A stretch of 13,807 bases of DNA from CAMNAO01 sp045605145 (GCA_045605145.1 JAZUPH010000025.1:1-13807); one strand, 5' to 3'; shown: positions 1-8,194, numbered from the stretch's first letter. The notes: generated by a model from the letters alone, not told the origin. Made by a program: numbers and translations.

Positions 1-1042
1 CAAAAACGCCCTTCTCCAGCAGAATCCGCCCACCAAGCTCCGCAAACTGTGCCCACTGGGCGCATACCAGCTGACGCGGGGTGAAAGTGAGCTCTTCCGC
101 TGCGCCGAATATCAGCCGGTCGTATTCCCGCCTTACCCTAAGGCCGGGCAGGTCGATCTGCGCCGAGGGGTCATCCGATGCCGCCAGGGAAAGCACCGCC
201 ATCGTGTGCTGCCGGGACAGGGATACGCCCGCCATAAGCCGCACCACCCGGGTGGAAATTGCCGCCGGCAGCGCGTTAAGCTGCGCTGCGGACACGGAGC
301 CGGTTTGCGCGCCATCGTCAATAAACTTCTGCGCCAGACTGTCAAGATACATATCGTCCTGCCGTGCAAGGCGGCTCGCCTCAGCCACATTCTCGCTCCA
401 GCGGGGGCAGAGCTCTTTAAGCCGCGGGCTCAGATGGTGACGGATGCGGTTTCTGAGCGTGTCGTCAAGGGCGTTGGTACTGTCCTCACGATGGGGAATG
501 CCCTTTTGGCCGAGGTAATCTTCGATCTCGGAGCGGGTCACACCAAGCAGCGGGCGGACATAGATGCCGCGCCTTGGCGGGATACCGCCAAGACCGCGCC
601 CGCCTGCGCCGCGCATCAGGTTCATGATAAATGTCTCGGCATTGTCGTCGGCGTTGTGCGCCGTTGCTACCGGGGCACCGCCCAGCTTTTTTGAACAGTC
701 CTCAAAAAAGGCGTATCGCAGCTGTCTTGCCGCCTCTTCAATGCCGCAGCCCTGCTGCGAGCTCCATGCGCGCACGTCGCCGCTGCCCTCAAAACAATGT
801 ATGCCATGCCCGCGGCAGTATTCCGCGACGAAGGCGGCGTCTCCGTCCGACTCATCACCCCGCAGCCTGTGATTGAAGTGGCAGGCCGCCAGATGAAAAC
901 CGTGACGGACGCTCAGCTCACTGAGCAGGGCAAGAAGGCACATGGAATCTGCCCCGCCAGAGACCGCAGCGATAACTGACACCTCCCGGGGCAGCATATC
1001 ATATTCTAAACAAAAATCTTCAACTTTTTTCAGCAGTGACAA
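1..1042 (-). CDS. tilS: tRNA(Ile)-lysidine synthetase TilS, 3' end cut by window
   Basis: TilS attaches lysidine to C34 of the CAU-anticodon tRNA-Ile in the cytoplasm using ATP and lysine, converting it to AUA reading. About 347 codons are visible and the C-terminal part lies beyond the window. The PP-loop ATPase motif SGGADS is at residues 28-33, HFNHRLRGDESDGD at 55-68 fits the family motif with RG-ESD-D, and AHNADDNAET at 128-137 is followed by the typical MRGAGGRGLGGI. I chose a TTG start at 1042: it has GGAG 11 bases upstream (1054-1057 on the plus strand as CTCC) and gives the family-like N-terminus MSLLKKVEDFCLEYDML. The first in-frame ATG (997) has no ribosome binding site. It starts 28 bases after the dnaB stop and is probably the last gene of the gdpP-rplI-dnaB-tilS unit. 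Reading is uninterrupted to the window edge. Confidence 0.93.
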   Translation of the reverse strand, partial: MSLLKKVEDFCLEYDMLPREVSVIAAVSGGADSMCLLALLSELSVRHGFHLAACHFNHRLRGDESDGDAAFVAEYCRGHGIHCFEGSGDVRAWSSQQGCGIEEAARQLRYAFFEDCSKKLGGAPVATAHNADDNAETFIMNLMRGAGGRGLGGIPPRRGIYVRPLLGVTRSEIEDYLGQKGIPHREDSTNALDDTLRNRIRHHLSPRLKELCPRWSENVAEASRLARQDDMYLDSLAQKFIDDGAQTGSVSAAQLNALPAAISTRVVRLMAGVSLSRQHTMAVLSLAASDDPSAQIDLPGLRVRREYDRLIFGAAEELTFTPRQLVCAQWAQFAELGGRILLEKGVF

Positions 1043-1070
1043 AATAATTTAAACTCCGTAAATGCTGCGC

Positions 1071-2417
1071 TCAAAATTCATCGTCGTAGCGCGTCTCCAG
1101 AGTGGAGAAGGAGGTGTACTCCGGATTCCAGCGCATCATGATGGTGCCGGTCTCACCGCGGCGGTTTTTGAGGATGATAAACTCGGCCACGCCGGGGTTA
1201 TCGCTGTTTTTGTTGTAATAATCGTCTCTGTAAAGACCAACGACCACGTCGGCGTCCTGCTCGATGGCGCCGGACTCACGCAGGTCGCTGAGCACGGGGC
1301 GTTTGTCGGCGCGGCCCTCATTGGCGCGGCTGAGCTGGCTCAGACACACGACGGGGACGTTGATATCCTTCGCCATGATCTTGAGCATACGGCTCATCTC
1401 GCTGACCACCTGCTGGCGGTTCTCGCCGGAGTAGTTGGTGGTGCCCGCGCTGGTCATCAGCTGCAGATAGTCGATGATGACAAGACCCAGATCCTTCACC
1501 CTGCGGCACTGTGCGCTCATGTCGGCAACGGTCGCCATGGGGTTGTCGCTGATTAGCAGCTTGGTCGAGCCCAGGATCTGGCCCGCGTCGGCGATGCGGT
1601 TCCAATCCTCGTCGGACAGTCTGCCGGTCTGCAGCTTTTTGTTGTCAACAAGGCTTACCGAGGACAGAAGTCGCATACCCAGCTGCTCCCTGCTCATTTC
1701 CAGGGAGAATACGGCAACGCTCTTGCCGGAGGCTTTCGCCGCGCTCAGCGCGATGTTCAGCGCCACACTGGTCTTGCCCATGCCAGGGCGGGAAGCGATC
1801 ATGATAAGGTCGCCGCCGCTCATACCCATTATAGCCGTATCCAGCCCGCTGAAACCGGTGGTCAGGCCGGGAACCGCGCTGTCCCGCTTTGCCGCGTCTT
1901 CAATGTTCTGATAAACGCTTACCAGCACCTTGTTGATCGGCTCAAGCCCCTTTTCGGCCCTGCCGGAGCGCAGGTCATAAATGCGCTTTTCCGACGCCTC
2001 AAGTATATCACCGGCGGCCCCAGTGCCGTCCATGGCCATGTTGTTGATGCCCGCGCCGGCGTCTGCAATGCCGCGCAGAAGGGTCTTGTCCTTTAGTATG
2101 TTGCAGTAGCTGACCACATTGGCTGCGGTGGGGGTTATGTTCATCAGCTCGAACAGATAGGCCGACAGATCGCGGTTGTCACCCACGCCGTCCTCTTTCA
2201 TCTGCTCGAGAATGGTCACCGGGTCGATGACCCGTGAGTAGTTGAACATCGAGTAAACGGTTGAGAATATGTCGCGGTTAAGCTGAATGTAAAAATCCTC
2301 CGCGGTCAAAAGACCCACCACCGTGGGAATACAGCGGCTGTCAATAAGCATTGAACCGAGGACGGACTGCTCCGCCTCAATGCTGTGTGGCATCTGCCGA
2401 TTCAATATCTCGTCCAT
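1071..2417 (-). CDS. dnaB: Replicative DNA helicase DnaB (DnaC in Bacillus naming)
   Basis: This is the hexameric 5'-3' helicase that unwinds DNA at the replication fork and binds primase. The 448-residue length is normal. The N-terminal DnaB domain covers roughly residues 8-110 (MPHSIEAEQSVLGSML near the start). The RecA-like C-terminal domain carries Walker A SRPGMGKTS at 209-217, Walker B LVIIDYLQLM at 312-321, the RQQVVSEMSR helix at 334-343, SQLSR at 360-364 followed by the LSDLRESGAIEQDAD segment, and the NRRGETG arginine-finger region near 418-424. No intein or insertion is seen. ATG at 2417 is preceded by a GGAAAGGAAG purine-rich ribosome binding site. It lies 42 bases downstream of rplI and 28 bases upstream of tilS, so co-transcription is likely. 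The rplI-dnaB pairing is classical in Firmicutes. Confidence 0.97.
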   Translation of the reverse strand: MDEILNRQMPHSIEAEQSVLGSMLIDSRCIPTVVGLLTAEDFYIQLNRDIFSTVYSMFNYSRVIDPVTILEQMKEDGVGDNRDLSAYLFELMNITPTAANVVSYCNILKDKTLLRGIADAGAGINNMAMDGTGAAGDILEASEKRIYDLRSGRAEKGLEPINKVLVSVYQNIEDAAKRDSAVPGLTTGFSGLDTAIMGMSGGDLIMIASRPGMGKTSVALNIALSAAKASGKSVAVFSLEMSREQLGMRLLSSVSLVDNKKLQTGRLSDEDWNRIADAGQILGSTKLLISDNPMATVADMSAQCRRVKDLGLVIIDYLQLMTSAGTTNYSGENRQQVVSEMSRMLKIMAKDINVPVVCLSQLSRANEGRADKRPVLSDLRESGAIEQDADVVVGLYRDDYYNKNSDNPGVAEFIILKNRRGETGTIMMRWNPEYTSFSTLETRYDDEF

Positions 2418-2459
2418 TTGCTCGCTTCCTTTCCTTCGTCACCCCATGGGGCGCGGTTA

Positions 2460-2906
2460 TTATTTGGGTGCCACCACCAGGTTGATGGTGCCGATCACCT
2501 CGAAGCCCAGGCGGCACTTGACCGCGTAGGTGCCGTAGTTCTTGATGGGCTCTGCCAGCTCGATACGGTTCTTCTCCACCGTGATGCCGAACTGCTCGCC
2601 CAGTGCCTCGGCAATTTCCTTGCTGGTGACCGAGCCGAACAGGCGGCCCTGATCGCCCGAGCGCATGGGGATTTTTACCACGCAGCTGTGCAGCTTGACG
2701 GCGGCGGCCTGAGCCTCCTCCTTCAGGCGCTGATTGCGGATCTCCTGAGACTTTTCCTTCTTCTTCAGCTCGTTCAGATTGGCGGCATTTGCCTCCACCG
2801 CCAGCTTGCGGGGGATGAGATAGTTGCGTGCGTGGCCGTCGGCAACATCAAGCACCTGCCCCTTTTTCGCGGTGCCCTTTACATCCTGCAAAAATATAAC
2901 TTTCAT
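2460..2906 (-). CDS. rplI: 50S ribosomal protein L9
   Basis: L9 binds 23S rRNA near the base of the L1 stalk and affects translation fidelity. The 148-residue product has the usual two-lobed build. The N-terminal domain MKVIFLQDVKGTAKKGQ contains the L9 signature around G24-HARNYLIPRKLA. A long charged connecting helix spans roughly residues 41-75 (LNELKKKEKSQEIRNQRLKEE). The C-terminal domain includes LFGSVTSKEIAEAL at 89-102. ATG at 2906 is preceded by AGGAGG with 8 bases of spacing. It sits between gdpP and dnaB. About 100 bases separate it from the gdpP stop, containing only short GC-rich hairpins (for example 2993-3005, GCGGC-TCT-GCCGC, and GCACC-TGCG-GGTGC nearby). These could damp read-through or hold a weak promoter, but I could not identify one. 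Confidence 0.97.
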   Translation of the reverse strand: MKVIFLQDVKGTAKKGQVLDVADGHARNYLIPRKLAVEANAANLNELKKKEKSQEIRNQRLKEEAQAAAVKLHSCVVKIPMRSGDQGRLFGSVTSKEIAEALGEQFGITVEKNRIELAEPIKNYGTYAVKCRLGFEVIGTINLVVAPK

Positions 2907-3006
2907 CTGTATATCCTCCTGTATTGTGTGCGCGCCCGCCCGAAGCCGCCTTACGGCACCTGCGGGTGCTGCGCTGTGTGTGGAACGGTATCGCGGCTCT
3001 GCCGCA

Positions 3007-5052
3007 TTATACGGGATTGTCCTTAAGATACTCGTCTATGGCACCCAAAAGCTGGGTCACCACGGTCTTCAGATCACTGTCATAGATCTGGGCGCCCGCC
3101 ATGGTGCTGCTGCCGCCGCCGCCCAGCTTCTCCACGATGAACTGGACATTCACGGTGCCGCGGCTTCTGGCGGAGATATTCACGCTGTCCTCGGTCTCCC
3201 GGAATACCACGAAGGAGGCCTGGATCCCGCTCAGATCGCACAGATCGTCCGCCGCCTGTGAGGCGATCACGCGGTTTGTAATGCTCTCCGGTGCGGCGAT
3301 GGCGACAACATTTTTATACTGCCTTGCCATGGCCACCAGCTTGCTCTTTGCGATGGCGGTCTGCACATCACCCTGGAGATAGCGCTTCACATCGCCGGTG
3401 TTTGCGCCGGCGCGGCGCAGATACGCGGCGGAATCGAAGGTGCTGCCGCCGGTGCGGGTGGTAAAGCTCTTGGTGTCCAGCACTATGCCGCCCAGCAGTG
3501 CCTCAGCCTCGGCGCGGGTCAGATCGGTCTGGTCTATCATGTACTGCAACAGCTCCGTCACCAGCTCGGATGCAGAGGAGGCGTAGATCTCATGATAGCT
3601 GAACACGGCGTTCTGTATATAATCCGCTGCACGGCGGTGGTGGTCGATGACGCCCACATGGTTGCAGCTTAAAAGCAGGTTCTCGCTCTCCACCTGGGCG
3701 GGGCGGTTGGTGTCCACCACCAGCAGCAGACTGGCATTGGTCAGCGCGGTCATCGCCTCATCCGGGGTGATGAATACGCCCTCATACTCCTGCTGTGCCT
3801 CAAGGGCGCTTATCATGTCAATAGAGACGGTGCTTTCCTTATTCACAACTATTCGCGCCGGGGTACCCAGCTTGCGCGCGGCGCAAACTATGCCGGCTGC
3901 GGCGCCGATGCAGTCAAGGTCGGATTGCTTGTGGCCCATGATAAACACGGTGTCCGCATCGCGAATAAGCTCAGACAAAGAGTTTGCCATGACGCGGCTT
4001 TTTACCTTGGTGCGCTGCTCAGTCTGGTTGGCCTGCCCGCCGAAGAACTCAAAATTGAAGCGGTTTTTCACCACGACCTGGTCGCCGCCGCGGGACAGGG
4101 CCATGTCGATGCCCAAAGATGCGTACTGGAAGCCCTCAGCAAAGGTTTTTGCGTCCCGTCCGATGCCGATACTGCCCGTTGCGGGGATGCCGCGGTAGCC
4201 GGTCAGTGAGCGCAGGGAGTCAAGGAGACTGAACTTATCCTTTTTGATCATGTCGTCAAGATAGCGGTCTTCAAAAATGTACAGATAGCGGTCGCGGTCG
4301 TATTTGCACAGGTAGCCGCCGTTGCCGCCGGCCCACTCGCTGATCTTCTCATCCACCTGCGCCAGCAGGGAGGATTTGTCCTTGTCGCTCAACCCGCGCA
4401 GCAGCTCATCATAGTTGTCCAGCATGATGATGGAGGTGACGGGGCGGGATGCGATGTACTCAAGGCGTACAGCGTCCAGATCGGTGATGTCCATCCAGTA
4501 GGTGGTGGCAAGATAGCTGGCCTTGCCGCCGCTGTTGGTGCGCACATAGTTACCGTACACGCGGTAGGTGCGGCCGTTCACGATGACAGCGTCGGGACAC
4601 TCCGTGCGCCCGTCTGCCAGCCATTTGGTGCTAAAACCGGGGACGGCGTCGGTGACCTTCACCTCAAAGAAATGCTCACGGTCGCCGGACATTTTCAGGA
4701 AGCGGTCGTTGGCGGAGATGAGCTTGTCGTCATTAAGGCGGAACACGCACATGGGCAGCGGGAAGTTAGTCAGTGCGCCCTGTGCGGCGTTGCCCAGGTT
4801 GGTGGTGACCGACTCGATATAATTAAGGATGCTGCGACTGCGCCTGCGCCGCGCGATGAACCATGTGATCAGCAGCACGATGATGATAAAGGCCTCTGCA
4901 CCCGCCACATACAGCGCATAGTCGCGCAGAAGATAGGAACAGGCCGCAAAAATGACCATCAGCGTAAAATAAAGCCTGACATTGGGCTCAAAAAGATTCA
5001 TTACATTCTGTAATGAGTAGTTTTTGCTGCCCGACTTATTCTTCTTTGCCAT
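3007..5052 (-). CDS. gdpP: GdpP-type cyclic-di-AMP phosphodiesterase (TM-PAS-degenerate GGDEF-DHH/DHHA1)
   Basis: GdpP hydrolyses the second messenger c-di-AMP, linked in Firmicutes to potassium balance, wall stress and beta-lactam tolerance. Numbering from ATG 5052 (681 residues): two membrane helices at about 27-45 and 49-67, then basic ARRRRSR; a PAS-like region at about 90-190; a degenerate GGDEF domain at about 200-330, whose motif position reads YDRDR instead of GGDEF; then DHH and DHHA1 domains. Metal-binding positions are present: H374, D378 and D380 in GHKQSDLD, D447 in VVDTNR, D470-H471-H472, and D526 in GGIVLDTKSF. The DHHA1 glycine motif reads GGGGSS (644-649), where many homologues have GGGGH. 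In-frame GTG 5073 and ATG 5064 are alternative starts. I prefer ATG 5052 because GAGGGGG lies 12 bases upstream and MAKKNK is a typical N-terminus. It is the first gene before rplI and dnaB. Confidence 0.95.
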   Translation of the reverse strand: MAKKNKSGSKNYSLQNVMNLFEPNVRLYFTLMVIFAACSYLLRDYALYVAGAEAFIIIVLLITWFIARRRRSRSILNYIESVTTNLGNAAQGALTNFPLPMCVFRLNDDKLISANDRFLKMSGDREHFFEVKVTDAVPGFSTKWLADGRTECPDAVIVNGRTYRVYGNYVRTNSGGKASYLATTYWMDITDLDAVRLEYIASRPVTSIIMLDNYDELLRGLSDKDKSSLLAQVDEKISEWAGGNGGYLCKYDRDRYLYIFEDRYLDDMIKKDKFSLLDSLRSLTGYRGIPATGSIGIGRDAKTFAEGFQYASLGIDMALSRGGDQVVVKNRFNFEFFGGQANQTEQRTKVKSRVMANSLSELIRDADTVFIMGHKQSDLDCIGAAAGIVCAARKLGTPARIVVNKESTVSIDMISALEAQQEYEGVFITPDEAMTALTNASLLLVVDTNRPAQVESENLLLSCNHVGVIDHHRRAADYIQNAVFSYHEIYASSASELVTELLQYMIDQTDLTRAEAEALLGGIVLDTKSFTTRTGGSTFDSAAYLRRAGANTGDVKRYLQGDVQTAIAKSKLVAMARQYKNVVAIAAPESITNRVIASQAADDLCDLSGIQASFVVFRETEDSVNISARSRGTVNVQFIVEKLGGGGSSTMAGAQIYDSDLKTVVTQLLGAIDEYLKDNPV

Positions 5053-5104
5053 GTCTGTGACCATCCCCCTCACCGCAAGGCATAATTGTGGATATTATTA
5101 AATC

Positions 5105-5132
5105 ATTATATCAAATTTATTGCGAATGTAAA
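5105..5132 (-). promoter_or_regulatory. Predicted sigma-A promoter of gdpP-rplI-dnaB-tilS
   Basis: On the minus strand the sequence reads TTTACA (5127-5132), a 16-base AT-rich spacer, then TATAAT (5105-5110). Transcription would start near 5097, giving a leader of about 45 bases before the gdpP start. The surrounding DNA is clearly more AT-rich than the neighbouring genes. This is the only good promoter I see for the housekeeping block. Confidence 0.75.
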
Positions 5133-5186
5133 TAAGATATGAGTAAAATTAATGCTCCGAACGGTCAAAATAGTGCCAAAGACAGC

Positions 5187-5220
5187 AAACTGCCGCAGAG
5201 CACAGTCTCTGCGGCAGTTT
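5187..5220 (-). terminator. Strong hairpin terminator after the M20 hydrolase operon
   Basis: A perfect 14-bp stem AAACTGCCGCAGAG / CTCTGCGGCAGTTT encloses a 6-base loop. On the minus strand it follows the hydrolase stop by about 41 bases. The stem base ends in TTT and is followed by the moderately T-rich GCTGTCTTTGG, so it resembles an intrinsic terminator with a weak U tract. It separates the uptake operon from the gdpP promoter. Confidence 0.75.
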
Positions 5221-5227
5221 CTCAATT

Positions 5228-5258
5228 GCACTTTCACAGTGAGGAGGTGTCAAAGTGC
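5228..5258 (-). other. Second hairpin directly after the M20 hydrolase stop
   Basis: Arms GCACTTTCACA (5228-5238) and TGTCAAAGTGC (5248-5258) pair over 10 of 11 positions, with one C/C mismatch and a 9-base loop. On the minus-strand transcript it begins three bases after the hydrolase stop codon and stands just before the 14-bp terminator hairpin, so the operon ends in two tandem stem-loops. It may protect the 3' end of the message or assist termination; this is inference. Confidence 0.5.
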
Positions 5259-5261
5259 GCG

Positions 5262-6704
5262 TCAATAGCGATCAATGGGGGGCTGGACATAGTCGGGCAG
5301 GGGGCACAGATATTTGCCGCCGTTCTTTCTGAGCAGCTCTTGTCTTGCCTTGGCTATAGTCTCGGGGGACTGCATTGTGCGTATGGCTGCCAGCGCCATT
5401 GCCTTGGCGGCGGTGAGCATGCCCTTAAAGCCGATGGCACTGTTGGAGAAGGCTGTGTTCTGCCAGCTGTGGCCCACGTTGCCGATGCAGGCGGTGGCCA
5501 CGTTGATGTTCAGGGTGGGTGTGGCGTAGCCCACATCGCCCACGTCGGTGGAACCGCTGACATAGCTGCGTTCTGCGGCGTTGAATGGGTGGATCACGCT
5601 GTCCAGGGGCCTGCGCAGTACTTCGTCCACCTTGTCGTAGCCGAAGCGCTCAGCCGCCTCTTCGCGGATCTCCTTGAGGGTGGACTTGCTGTAGGTGCGC
5701 AAAAAGCGCGCCGCGGTGTCGTAATCCTCGTCATCCCACTTGGGTGCGCCGATCTCTTTAAGGCATTCATCCGCAACTGCGGCCAGCACCTTATTTGGCT
5801 GATAGTCGGAGAAGGCCATCGTGACCTCATAACGCATCTTCGTCTCGGTCATCAGTGCCGCACCCTTTGCGATGTTTACCACGCGGGCGAACAGCTCCTG
5901 CATAACAGACACCTTGGGTGCGCGCACTTCGTACTTGATGACCGTGTGGTCGGGTACCACGTTGGGTGCCGTGCCGCCGGCGTCCGAATAGGCGTAGTGC
6001 ACGCGGGCAGAGTCGATCATATGCTCACGCAGGTAGTTTACGCCCACATTCATCAACTCCGCCGCGTCAAGTGCGCTGCGGCCCAGATGGGGTGAGCCGC
6101 CGGCGTGGGATGCCACACCGTCGAAGATGAAGTTCGCGCCCATGATGGCAACATTTCCCTTGGCAGAGACCTCATTGACGGTGGACGGGTGCCATGTGTA
6201 CGCAAAGTCCACATTGTCAAAGCAGCCGGCCCTGGCGATAAACTGCTTGGAGCCTGCGCCCTCTTCCGCGGGACAGCCGAAATAGATCACGGTGCCGTCG
6301 GCTTTTTCCGCTTCCAGCCAGCGGCGTATCGCCACCGCGGCGGCGTAGCTGCCGGCGCCCAGCAGATTGTGGCCGCAGCCGTGACCGGAGCCGCCCTCAA
6401 CAAGGGGGGACTTCTCGGTGCAGGCGGCCTTCTGGCTCAGACCGTCCAGGGCGTCATATTCGCCCAGAATGCCCACAACGGGCTTGCCGCTGCCGCTGGT
6501 GTAGGTGGCGGTGAAGGCGGTGGGAATATCCGCAATACCGGTTTCAACCACAAAACCCTCCGCTGCCAGTGCCTCGGTCAGTACCTTCATGGAGTTAAAC
6601 TCTTTATAGGAAAGCTCGGCATATTCCCAGATCTTTGCCGCCAGCTCACAGCTTTGCCCGGCCTTTTCGTCTATGACTTTTTCTATGAATTCCAGTTGGG
6701 TCAT
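5262..6704 (-). CDS. M20-family amidohydrolase, AbgB-like (aminobenzoyl-glutamate utilization protein B family)
   Basis: This is a cytoplasmic two-metal M20 peptidase or amidohydrolase; no signal peptide is seen. Length (480 residues from ATG 6704) matches E. coli AbgB, a subunit of p-aminobenzoyl-glutamate hydrolase. Numbered from the upstream ATG 6710: GEYDALDG at 83-90, metal-ligand motif GHGCGHN at 109-115, catalytic/metal motif CPAEEGAGSK at 146-155, WHPS at 173-176, dimerisation-domain SHAGGSPHLGRSALDA from 201, SGSTDVGDVGY at 385-395, and GHSWQN at 413-418 supplying the last histidine. I chose ATG 6704 because AGGAG then lies 7 bases upstream; ATG 6710 sits almost on the ribosome binding site. 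It starts 13 bases after the ATPase stop and closes the ABC transporter operon, so it probably acts on the imported compound. No abgA-like partner is next to it. The true substrate (N-acyl amino acid, dipeptide, aminobenzoyl-glutamate) is unknown. Confidence 0.9.
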   Translation of the reverse strand: MTQLEFIEKVIDEKAGQSCELAAKIWEYAELSYKEFNSMKVLTEALAAEGFVVETGIADIPTAFTATYTSGSGKPVVGILGEYDALDGLSQKAACTEKSPLVEGGSGHGCGHNLLGAGSYAAAVAIRRWLEAEKADGTVIYFGCPAEEGAGSKQFIARAGCFDNVDFAYTWHPSTVNEVSAKGNVAIMGANFIFDGVASHAGGSPHLGRSALDAAELMNVGVNYLREHMIDSARVHYAYSDAGGTAPNVVPDHTVIKYEVRAPKVSVMQELFARVVNIAKGAALMTETKMRYEVTMAFSDYQPNKVLAAVADECLKEIGAPKWDDEDYDTAARFLRTYSKSTLKEIREEAAERFGYDKVDEVLRRPLDSVIHPFNAAERSYVSGSTDVGDVGYATPTLNINVATACIGNVGHSWQNTAFSNSAIGFKGMLTAAKAMALAAIRTMQSPETIAKARQELLRKNGGKYLCPLPDYVQPPIDRY

Positions 6705-6717
6705 TTCCATTCTCCTT

Positions 6718-7452
6718 TCACAGCACCTTGCTCAAAAACTCTATTGTGCGGGGGTTGCGGGGGCAGGTGAACAGCTCGTTGGGGCTACCCTCCTCCTGTA
6801 TGCGGCCCTCGTCCATAAACAGGATGCGGTCGGATACTTCACGGGCAAATCCCATCTCATGAGTCACATTTATGATGGTCATTCCGCTTTTTGCAAGCCC
6901 TTCAATGACCTCAAGCACTTCCTTTACCATCTCGGGGTCAAGGGCGCTGGTTGGCTCATCAAAGAGCATTACCTCCGGCTCCATGGCCATGGCGCGGACT
7001 ATGGCAAGGCGCTGTTTCTGACCGCCGGACAGCTTGCGGGGGTATTCATCCCGCTTTTCCGAAAGGCCGACGCGGGCCAAAAGCTGCTCCGCCTGTGCCT
7101 CTGCCTGAGCCTTGGGGACCTTCTTCTCCAGAATGGGGGTGAGGGTGATGTTCTCCAGCACGGTCATGTTGGGAAACACGTTGAAGTTCTGGAACACCAT
7201 GCCGATGCGCTGGCGGTGCTTTGCGATATTGCGTGTGTTCTGGGTGATGTCGGTGCCGTCAAAGAACACCTTTCCGGCGGTGGGTACCTCCAGCAGGTTC
7301 AGACAGCGCAGGAAGGTACTTTTGCCGCTGCCTGACGGGCCGATAACGGATACCACCTCGCCCCGGGCGATGCTCACATTAACATCCTTGAGGACTTTCA
7401 GATCTCCGAAATCCTTGCACAGGCCTTCGGTGCGTATAATGGGCTCAGTCAC
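6718..7452 (-). CDS. Polar amino-acid ABC transporter ATP-binding protein (GlnQ/HisP type)
   Basis: This is the cytoplasmic ATPase that drives import through the neighbouring permease. The 244-residue length is typical. Walker A GPSGSGKST is at residues 38-46, the Q-loop QNFNVFPNMTVLEN starts at 88, the signature LSGGQKQR is at 141-148, Walker B VMLFDEPTSALD is at 161-172, and the switch histidine is in THEM at 197-200. The start codon is GTG at 7452, preceded by AAGGAGG 10 bases upstream inside the end of the permease gene. The two genes overlap by 8 bases, which suggests translational coupling. Family resemblance (glutamine, histidine, arginine, cystine type) is clear, but the ATPase does not reveal the substrate. 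Confidence 0.95.
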   Translation of the reverse strand: MTEPIIRTEGLCKDFGDLKVLKDVNVSIARGEVVSVIGPSGSGKSTFLRCLNLLEVPTAGKVFFDGTDITQNTRNIAKHRQRIGMVFQNFNVFPNMTVLENITLTPILEKKVPKAQAEAQAEQLLARVGLSEKRDEYPRKLSGGQKQRLAIVRAMAMEPEVMLFDEPTSALDPEMVKEVLEVIEGLAKSGMTIINVTHEMGFAREVSDRILFMDEGRIQEEGSPNELFTCPRNPRTIEFLSKVL

Positions 7453-8104
7453 TGATCTTCAGCCTCCTTTCGAAAATACCGACCAGGTAAGACAATACGG
7501 TCGTTACCACAAGATAGATGACGCCGGCGATGATAAGCGGTTCAACGGACAGGAAAGTAGCCGCCTGAATGCTTTTGTAGCTGCTTGTCAGCTCGCCGAT
7601 GAAGAATACGGAGGCCAGCGAAGTCTCCTTGACCATCATTATAAATTCATTTCCCAAAGCGGGCAATATGTTTTTAATGGCCTGGGGCATGACGACCCTT
7701 CTCATCATGTTGGCCTCGGAAAGGCCAAGGCTGCGGGCGGCCTCCCACTGACCCCGGTCAACGGCGTCGATGCCGGCGCGGATGATCTCGGATATGTAGG
7801 CGGAGGCGTTGATGATAAGCGCAACAATGATGCAGGCCGTGTCCGACATCTCAAATGGCATGATGTCCGGCAGTACCAGCCAGAAGAAGTAAAGCTGCAG
7901 CAGTATGGGGGTGCCACGCAGGATCTCGGTGTAGACCCGGGCGATGGTGCTGACCGCCTTATAGCGGCTGCGGCGGATAAACGCGATGATGATGCCCAGT
8001 ATTGTGCCGCCAAGCACAGTGACCAGAGATATCCAGATCGTACCCCACAGACCCTCCAGGAACACCATATAGTATCTGCTTATGAGTTTGATTATTCTTT
8101 CCAT
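7445..8104 (-). CDS. Polar amino-acid ABC transporter permease (HisM/GlnP family)
   Basis: This inner-membrane subunit is probably a homodimer, since only one permease gene is present. The 219 residues include membrane helices at about 20-43, 64-82, 88-108, 150-172 and 186-210. The family motif RGTPILLQ is at 63-70. The EAA loop EAARSLGLSEANMMRRVVMPQA, which docks on the ATPase, starts at 121. The ATG at 8104 has no clear ribosome binding site: the upstream bases read AACGGTTTGACAC. No better start exists in frame. The gene is 90 bases downstream of the binding-protein gene with a hairpin between them, which fits lower synthesis of the permease than of the binding protein. It overlaps the ATPase gene by 8 bases. 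Confidence 0.94.
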   Translation of the reverse strand: MERIIKLISRYYMVFLEGLWGTIWISLVTVLGGTILGIIIAFIRRSRYKAVSTIARVYTEILRGTPILLQLYFFWLVLPDIMPFEMSDTACIIVALIINASAYISEIIRAGIDAVDRGQWEAARSLGLSEANMMRRVVMPQAIKNILPALGNEFIMMVKETSLASVFFIGELTSSYKSIQAATFLSVEPLIIAGVIYLVVTTVLSYLVGIFERRLKISD

Positions 8105-8142
8105 GTGTCAAACCGTTCTTTCTGCAATGGCTTTAAGAGACG

Positions 8143-8170
8143 ACAGGCCGCGGTGTTCTCCGCGGCCTGT
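8143..8170 (-). other. Intercistronic GC-rich hairpin between binding protein and permease
   Basis: A perfect 11-bp stem ACAGGCCGCGG / CCGCGGCCTGT encloses a 6-base loop. No T tract follows on the minus strand (CGTCTCTTAAAGCC), so it is unlikely to be a full terminator. Hairpins in this position in binding-protein operons usually stabilise the upstream message or attenuate downstream expression, giving an excess of binding protein. That role is inferred from position. Confidence 0.65.
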
Positions 8171-8194
8171 AATGTGCCGTAGTGTGCTGTGTAA

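Noticed and set aside
2442..2451. CCCCATGGGG palindrome between rplI and dnaB
   Set aside because: A 10-base palindrome in GC-rich DNA with no loop, T tract or neighbouring sites; too short to call a terminator or operator.
2907..3006. Possible riboswitch or L9 autoregulatory leader between gdpP and rplI
   Set aside because: Only short 5-bp hairpins are visible and no known leader motif fits. The spacer is too short for most riboswitches.
5139..6095. 318-codon plus-strand open frame opposite the M20 hydrolase
   Set aside because: It starts inside the gdpP promoter region, crosses the terminator hairpin and then mirrors the hydrolase gene. The His/Gly/Val-rich product resembles no family.
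7112..8182. 356-codon plus-strand open frame opposite the ATPase and permease genes
   Set aside because: It spans two well-supported minus-strand genes, including their overlap, and has no recognisable motifs.
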